Assembly (NCBI RefSeq): GCF_000359745.1
Contig: NZ_AQHN01000084.1
Location: 186,001-250,000, forward strand
Direction of reading: 5' to 3'
DNA: 64,000 bases
Source of the DNA: Rhizobium freirei PRF 81
Lineage (GTDB): Bacteria > Pseudomonadota > Alphaproteobacteria > Rhizobiales > Rhizobiaceae
The notes under the pieces are model-generated. The model was given only the letters and a program-made list of their open reading frames with translations, was not told the origin of the DNA and ran no database searches. Made by a program: the position numbers and the translations under genes. Shown here piece after piece: positions 60,035-64,000 of the stretch. Each line of letters begins with the position of its first letter. Position 1 is the stretch's first letter.

Positions 60035-60058
60035 TGTATACCGGGTAGTGAATATACA
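60035..60058. promoter_or_regulatory. Candidate TetR operator
   Basis: TGTATA and TATACA separated by 12 bases (60035-60040 and 60053-60058) in the 61-bp gap between the divergent TetR and hydrolase starts. The centre contains ACCGGGTAGT. Confidence 0.5.
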
Positions 60059-60088
60059 CAACGCGACGATCGTCCCATCTTGCCGGCC

Positions 60089-61018
60089 ATGAGCCCGCAA
60101 CCATTGACATCCCCTAGCGCAAGCAGCCTGCCGATTTCCATTCGCTGCCAGGATGGCGTCGTTCTCGGCGGGCATCTTTGGCTGGCGGAGGCGAAGAAGC
60201 TGGAAGGCAGCGTCATCATCAATCCGGCGACGGGCGTCCTTGCGCGCTACTATCATCGTTACGCGCAATTTCTGGCGCGACATGGATTTGATGTCCTGAC
60301 CTTCGACTATCGCGGCATCGGTCAGTCGCGTCCGCCAAAATTGCGCGGCTCCGGATACCGCTGGCGGGAATGGGGCGAGCAGGATTTCGATGCAGCACTT
60401 CGCTGGATGACGGCCGACCGCCGCAATGGCCCCCTCATGGTGGTCGGCCATAGTATCGGCGGCTTCCTGCCGGGGCTCGCCGAAAACGCCGGGAAAATCG
60501 ATAGAATGCTCACGGTCGGGGCTCAATATGCCTGGTGGGGCGATTACATGCCGCGCCGCCGTTTAGGCCTCTTCGTCAAATGGCATATCGCCATGCCCGT
60601 GATGACGGCTCTCTATGGCTATTTTCCAGGCCGCCGCCTTGGCTGGCTAGAGGATCTGCCGGCCGGCGTGGCAAACGAGTGGAGTTTCCGCAGGCGTCGG
60701 TTCGAGCTTAGCCATCCAAGAGCCGAGAGAAACGAGGTGTTGCGTCGGATGGCTGCGGTCAAGGCGCCGATCCTGGCGGTTGCGGTTTCGGATGACGAAC
60801 TCGGCACCGTGCCCGCTGTACATCGCACGCTGAATTATTATACCGGCGCGGAGCGTGCGGCGGTGCTGCTGAAGCCTGAGCATTATGGCCGCGACGCGAT
60901 CGGTCATTTCGCCCTGTTTCACGACAGTCATTCGGCCGGCTTCTGGACCGATACGCTGTCATGGCTGCGCGAGGGCAGCAATCCCTGGCCGGCAGCCGTG
61001 CTGAAACCGCAAAACTGA
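60089..61018 (+). CDS. Alpha/beta hydrolase under TetR control
   Basis: 309 residues. Nucleophile in VVGHSIGGFLPGL (about residue 115), DYRGIGQSRPP before it, and the histidine in GHFALFH near residue 272. The N-terminus MSPQPLTSPSASSLPISIRCQDG is not a signal peptide, so it is cytosolic. Similar proteins are annotated as serine aminopeptidase-like or predicted lipases; no specific substrate can be named. Confidence 0.88.
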   Translation: MSPQPLTSPSASSLPISIRCQDGVVLGGHLWLAEAKKLEGSVIINPATGVLARYYHRYAQFLARHGFDVLTFDYRGIGQSRPPKLRGSGYRWREWGEQDFDAALRWMTADRRNGPLMVVGHSIGGFLPGLAENAGKIDRMLTVGAQYAWWGDYMPRRRLGLFVKWHIAMPVMTALYGYFPGRRLGWLEDLPAGVANEWSFRRRRFELSHPRAERNEVLRRMAAVKAPILAVAVSDDELGTVPAVHRTLNYYTGAERAAVLLKPEHYGRDAIGHFALFHDSHSAGFWTDTLSWLREGSNPWPAAVLKPQN

Positions 61019-61148
61019 TGGCTCGCTTCGCATATTCATGAAATTTGAATATAGCTCCATGCCGATTATGTCGTCTAATCGTTAGACGCTGCTTCGCCTA
61101 TCTTCGCCGCATCGAACCCGGAACGCTCGCGAGAGCAGGAGAAATGCG

Positions 61149-62138
61149 ATGAAGAAACGTATGCTTGGAAATAGCGGCCTTGAGGTCTCGGCTCTGGGCT
61201 TCGGCTGCATGGGACTGAATTTCAGCTATGGCCATGCCCTGAGCAAGGATGAGGGTGTCAAGCTCGTGCGCGATGCCGTCGAGCGCGGCGTCACCTTTTT
61301 CGATACCGCAGAGGTCTATGGTCCCTATACCAACGAGGAAATCGTTGGCGAGGCTCTGCGGCCCGTTCGCGAGCAGGTAGTAATCGCCACGAAATTCGGC
61401 TTCAATATCGAGAATGGCAAGATGAACGGCTTCGACAGCCGCCCCGAGCATATTCGCGAGGTGGCGGACGCCTCGCTGAAGCGGCTGGGCATCGAGGTCA
61501 TCGATCTCTTCTATCAGCATCGCGTCGACCCGGAAGTGCCGATCGAGGACGTTGCCGGTGCCGTCAAGGATCTGATCGCTGCCGGCAAGGTGAGGCATTT
61601 CGGTCTTTCCGAGCCCGGTGCGCAGACGGTGCGCCGGGCGCATGCCGTTCAGCCGGTCACCGCCCTGCAGAACGAATATTCGCTCTGGACGCGCGGACCG
61701 GAAAGCAATGGCATCCTGCAGGCCTGCGAAGAGCTGGGCATCGGCCTCGTTGCCTATAGCCCCCTCGGCAAGGGCTTCCTGACCGGCGCCATAGGCAAGG
61801 ATACGAAGATCAGCGAGAACGATTTCCGCAAGATCCTGCCGCGCTTCACGCCCGAGGCGATGGAAAAGAACCAGGCGCTCGTCGATCTCCTGAAACAGAT
61901 CGCCGATCGGAAGAAGGCGACGCCTGCCCAGATCGCGCTGGCTTGGCTGTTGGCGCAGAAGCCCTGGATCGTCCCGATCCCCGGCACGACGAAGCTGCAT
62001 CGTCTGGAGGAAAACCTGGCGTCCGCAGATGTCGAGTTGAGCACCTCCGATTTGGCAGAAATACAGCGCGCTGCGGCGGAGATTGCCATCGAGGGCGAAC
62101 GCTATCCCGAACAGCTGATGAAGACCACCGGTCGCTGA
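61149..62138 (+). CDS. Aldo/keto reductase
   Basis: 329-residue TIM-barrel NADPH oxidoreductase. Catalytic Asp and Tyr in TFFDTAEVYGPYTNEEIVG (about 48-66), Lys in VIATKFGF (about 84) and His in DLFYQHRVDPEVP (about 124); cofactor loop IPIPGTTKLHRLEENLAS near residue 280. This is the AKR13-type group active on many aldehydes. Monocistronic, with a terminator after it. Confidence 0.93.
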   Translation: MKKRMLGNSGLEVSALGFGCMGLNFSYGHALSKDEGVKLVRDAVERGVTFFDTAEVYGPYTNEEIVGEALRPVREQVVIATKFGFNIENGKMNGFDSRPEHIREVADASLKRLGIEVIDLFYQHRVDPEVPIEDVAGAVKDLIAAGKVRHFGLSEPGAQTVRRAHAVQPVTALQNEYSLWTRGPESNGILQACEELGIGLVAYSPLGKGFLTGAIGKDTKISENDFRKILPRFTPEAMEKNQALVDLLKQIADRKKATPAQIALAWLLAQKPWIVPIPGTTKLHRLEENLASADVELSTSDLAEIQRAAAEIAIEGERYPEQLMKTTGR

Positions 62139-62154
62139 GGCGGATGCCGATCCC

Positions 62155-62176
62155 GAGGCCGCCAGCCGGCGGCCTC
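62155..62176. terminator. Terminator after aldo/keto reductase
   Basis: GAGGCCGCC-AGCC-GGCGGCCTC, a perfect 9-bp stem with 4-base loop 16 bp after the stop codon, followed by ATTTC. Confidence 0.65.
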
Positions 62177-62267
62177 ATTTCACCGTGAAAGGATCACGGC
62201 GCTGGAACATCGCCGGCATATGCGACGCCGAGGCGACGTTCCCGTGGCCGAAACTATGGAAACAACT

Positions 62268-63494
62268 ATGTCGATATTGGACGAAGCGGCAAATGTGACG
62301 GAGCAGCAGCCTGCGCGGCGCGGCTGGCGCGTCCTTGCCGTGCTCAGCGCATTGATGGGCTTCGCATCGATTTCCACCGATCTCTATCTGCCGGCTATGC
62401 CTGATATGGGGCGGGAGCTCGGTGCCGATGCCGGCTCGATCGAACTGACCGTCTCCGGCTTCCTCATCGGCTTCAGTCTCGGGCAATTGTTCTGGGGGCC
62501 GATCGGTGACCGCTACGGACGAAGACTGCCGATCGCCATCGGCCTCCTCCTGTTCGTTCTCGGCTCGGCCGGATGCGCAATATCCACGACTGCCGGGATG
62601 ATGGTGGTGTGGCGTGTCGTGCAAGCCGCCGGAGCCTGCGCAGGCGTGGTCCTTTCCCGTGCGATGGTTCGCGATCTCTACGCGGGTGAGCGGGCCGCGC
62701 AGATGCTCTCCACCCTGATCACGGTGATGGCGCTTGCGCCGCTGCTCGGTCCCATCGCCGGTGGCCAGATTTTGGCCTATGCCGGCTGGCGGGCGATCTT
62801 CTGGGTGCTTGTCGGTGTCGGGCTCCTGACGCTGGCGGCTCTGTTCACCTTGCCTGAGACGCTTTCGCCTGAACGGCGAAACCGCGAGCCTCTTATCCGT
62901 GCGCTCGCTGGCTATCGCAGCCTTCTTGCCGACCGGCGGCTGCTTGCCTACGCCGGAGCGGGCGGTTTCTTCTATGCAGGCATCTATGCCTATATCGCCG
63001 GCACGCCGTTTGCTTACATTTCCTATCATCATGTGCCGGCAGGGCTCTACGGATTGCTGTTTGCGGCGGGCATTCTCGGTATCATGGCGACCAATGTCTT
63101 GAATTCCCGCCTTGTGATGCGATCGGGAAGCGCGCGGCTGCTGAAATGGGGCGCTTTCGGCGCGGCGCTATCGGGAGCGGTCTCGGCATTGGCGGCTTTG
63201 ACCGATATCGGCGGCCTATGGGGTCTCACCATTCCGTTGTTCGTCTTCGTATCCTGGTCGGGACTGATCGTTGCAAATTCAATCGCGGGCGCATTGAACG
63301 ATTTTCCCGAACGCGCCGGCGCCGTCTCGGCCCTTGTCGGCGCCCTGCATTATGGAAGCGGCATCCTGGGGTCCGCGCTGGTCGGTACGTTCGCCAATGG
63401 CACGCCCTGGCCGATGGGGCTTGTCATCGGCGTTGCAGGCATAGGCAGTTTCGCCTGCGCGTGCATGGTAACACCCGTTCAAAGCCGCCGCTAA
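62268..63494 (+). CDS. Bcr/CflA-family MFS drug exporter
   Basis: About 408 residues with 12 helices. The family start FASISTDLYLPAMPDMGRELGAD, motif A GPIGDRYGRRLPIAIGL and LSRAMVRDLYAGERAAQMLS are those of Bcr/CflA exporters (bicyclomycin, chloramphenicol). The start is uncertain: ATG at 62268 has GGAA at good spacing, 62256 and 62220 are in-frame options. Natural substrate unknown. Confidence 0.9.
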   Translation: MSILDEAANVTEQQPARRGWRVLAVLSALMGFASISTDLYLPAMPDMGRELGADAGSIELTVSGFLIGFSLGQLFWGPIGDRYGRRLPIAIGLLLFVLGSAGCAISTTAGMMVVWRVVQAAGACAGVVLSRAMVRDLYAGERAAQMLSTLITVMALAPLLGPIAGGQILAYAGWRAIFWVLVGVGLLTLAALFTLPETLSPERRNREPLIRALAGYRSLLADRRLLAYAGAGGFFYAGIYAYIAGTPFAYISYHHVPAGLYGLLFAAGILGIMATNVLNSRLVMRSGSARLLKWGAFGAALSGAVSALAALTDIGGLWGLTIPLFVFVSWSGLIVANSIAGALNDFPERAGAVSALVGALHYGSGILGSALVGTFANGTPWPMGLVIGVAGIGSFACACMVTPVQSRR

Positions 63495-63526
63495 AGCCTG
63501 CTTTGGGACATCGGAAAGAAGTCGTC

Positions 63527-63745
63527 ATGACCAATGTTCTCATTCTCGATGCCAATGGCCAGCTTGCGCGCAACACAACCGGCGCATTCCTCCGCGATCC
63601 GGATATTCGTTACCGGATCACGCAGAAAGGCGAGCCATTCAAAGGTCATGACGTCTCCCTGAACAGCCTGTCGGATCTTATCGTGAAGCTGGCCGCCGAT
63701 CCGGCCTTGCATCTGCGCAAGAGTATTGGTGTCAGCGCGGCATGA
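63527..63745 (+). pseudogene. Internally deleted NAD(P)-binding oxidoreductase (72 codons left)
   Basis: The first ~24 residues, MTNVLILDANGQLARNTTGAF, match the N-terminus of an atypical SDR/NmrA-like protein (usually LGANGQIAR; here the first glycine is Asp). The rest, ITQKGEPFKGHDVSLNSLSD LIVKLAADPALH, matches the C-terminal end of the same family. The middle, some 130 residues with most of the Rossmann fold, is missing in frame. A full-length protein would be about 215 residues. It overlaps the next gene's end by 14 bp, tail to tail. Confidence 0.72.
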
Positions 63746-64000
63746 CGGCGTAACGCAAATAGATTGTTCCGTGCTCCAACATTTCGCAGCTCTTGAGCGA
63801 AAGTTGGACCTTGCCGGCCAGACCTTCCTTGCCGAACTCGACGATACTCTGACTTCCAGCACCTCCGTCGAGGGCCGGCGCGACAATCAGGCTGATCTCA
63901 TCCACCAGACCGGCCGCGAGCAGGGAGCCGTTGATGCCGGCGCCGCCTTCCAGCAGCAGACGCCTGATGCCGAGTTCGCGTTCAAGAACGTCAAGCATAT
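63732..64000 (-). CDS. RibD C-terminal/dihydrofolate reductase-like protein (partial at window edge)
   Basis: The last 89 or so residues of a RibD_C-type reductase: IRRLLLEGGAGINGSLLAAGLVDEISLIVAPALDGG, then a beta-strand tail ending YLRYAVMPR. The frame is open to the right edge, so the N-terminal NADPH-binding half is outside. The Met at 63998 is probably internal. Family members reduce pyrimidine or dihydrofolate-like substrates. Confidence 0.85.
   Translation of the reverse strand, partial: MLDVLERELGIRRLLLEGGAGINGSLLAAGLVDEISLIVAPALDGGAGSQSIVEFGKEGLAGKVQLSLKSCEMLEHGTIYLRYAVMPR

Overview
The window is GC-rich alphaproteobacterial DNA and most resembles the genus Rhizobium. The evidence is an ExoP-type exopolysaccharide kinase, the aerobic CobFGHIJKLM cobalamin route, MocE/MocD-type oxygenase genes, plasmid-style minCDE, many divergent regulator/catabolic pairs, and four copies of a ~100-115 bp Rhizobium-type intergenic palindromic repeat. 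From general knowledge, cob and minCDE often sit together on a secondary replicon (chromid) in rhizobia, so this is probably a chromid rather than the main chromosome (inference). I found no rRNA, tRNA, CRISPR array, insertion sequence or origin.

Layout. 0-3.6 kb: the end of an ExoP-like tyrosine kinase, a DMT exporter and an FMN reductase. 3.7-8.5 kb: a moc-like module with a di-iron oxygenase, Rieske ferredoxin and ferredoxin reductase divergent from a LacI regulator and a TIM-barrel isomerase, with candidate LacI operators in both intergenic gaps. 8.5-16.3 kb: nikR, then cobM, cobL, cobK (opposite strand), cobJ, cobI, cobH, cobG and cobF. 16.4-18.6 kb: an AraC regulator with an Fsr-type MFS exporter. 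18.6-23.4 kb: two amino-acid modules, dadA/alr and ornithine cyclodeaminase, each with its own divergent Lrp regulator.

24.4-31.1 kb holds the most unusual system. A HutC/GntR repressor faces an operon of a polar amino-acid ABC transporter, a histidine-ammonia-lyase homologue that lacks the Ala-Ser-Gly needed for the MIO cofactor, and a sarcosine-oxidase-like flavoenzyme. It looks like a complete import-and-degrade pathway for a modified, probably N-methylated, amino acid; ergothioneine or a related betaine is one candidate.

31-41.8 kb: cytochrome b561, aldehyde dehydrogenase/LysR, two alpha/beta hydrolases, a DipZ-like redox protein, an OmpR/EnvZ-type two-component system and Ohr. Direct-repeat boxes with a 10-bp period lie upstream of the Tat hydrolase and of ohr. 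42-44.9 kb: minCDE, an orphan strong terminator (possible sRNA) and a polysaccharide deacetylase. 45-50.2 kb: a TetR repressor with three operators controlling PspA-like and YiaAB-like genes, followed by an LplT-PlsC-acyl-ACP synthetase fusion; together an envelope maintenance block. 50.2-54.8 kb: a diguanylate cyclase and small envelope genes. 55.1-58.9 kb: an AcoR-like regulator lacking AAA+, aldehyde dehydrogenase, a DUF779 protein and a DJ-1/PfpI protein. 59-64 kb: a ribbon-helix-helix protein, TetR/hydrolase pair, aldo-keto reductase, Bcr-type MFS exporter, a deleted NAD(P)-binding gene and a RibD-like reductase cut by the window edge.

Three gene remnants were seen: an O-methyltransferase tail, a histidine kinase tail and the internally deleted NAD(P)-binding protein. 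Start codons were moved from the longest possible ORF to an inner ATG/GTG wherever a Shine-Dalgarno sequence or family alignment favoured it.
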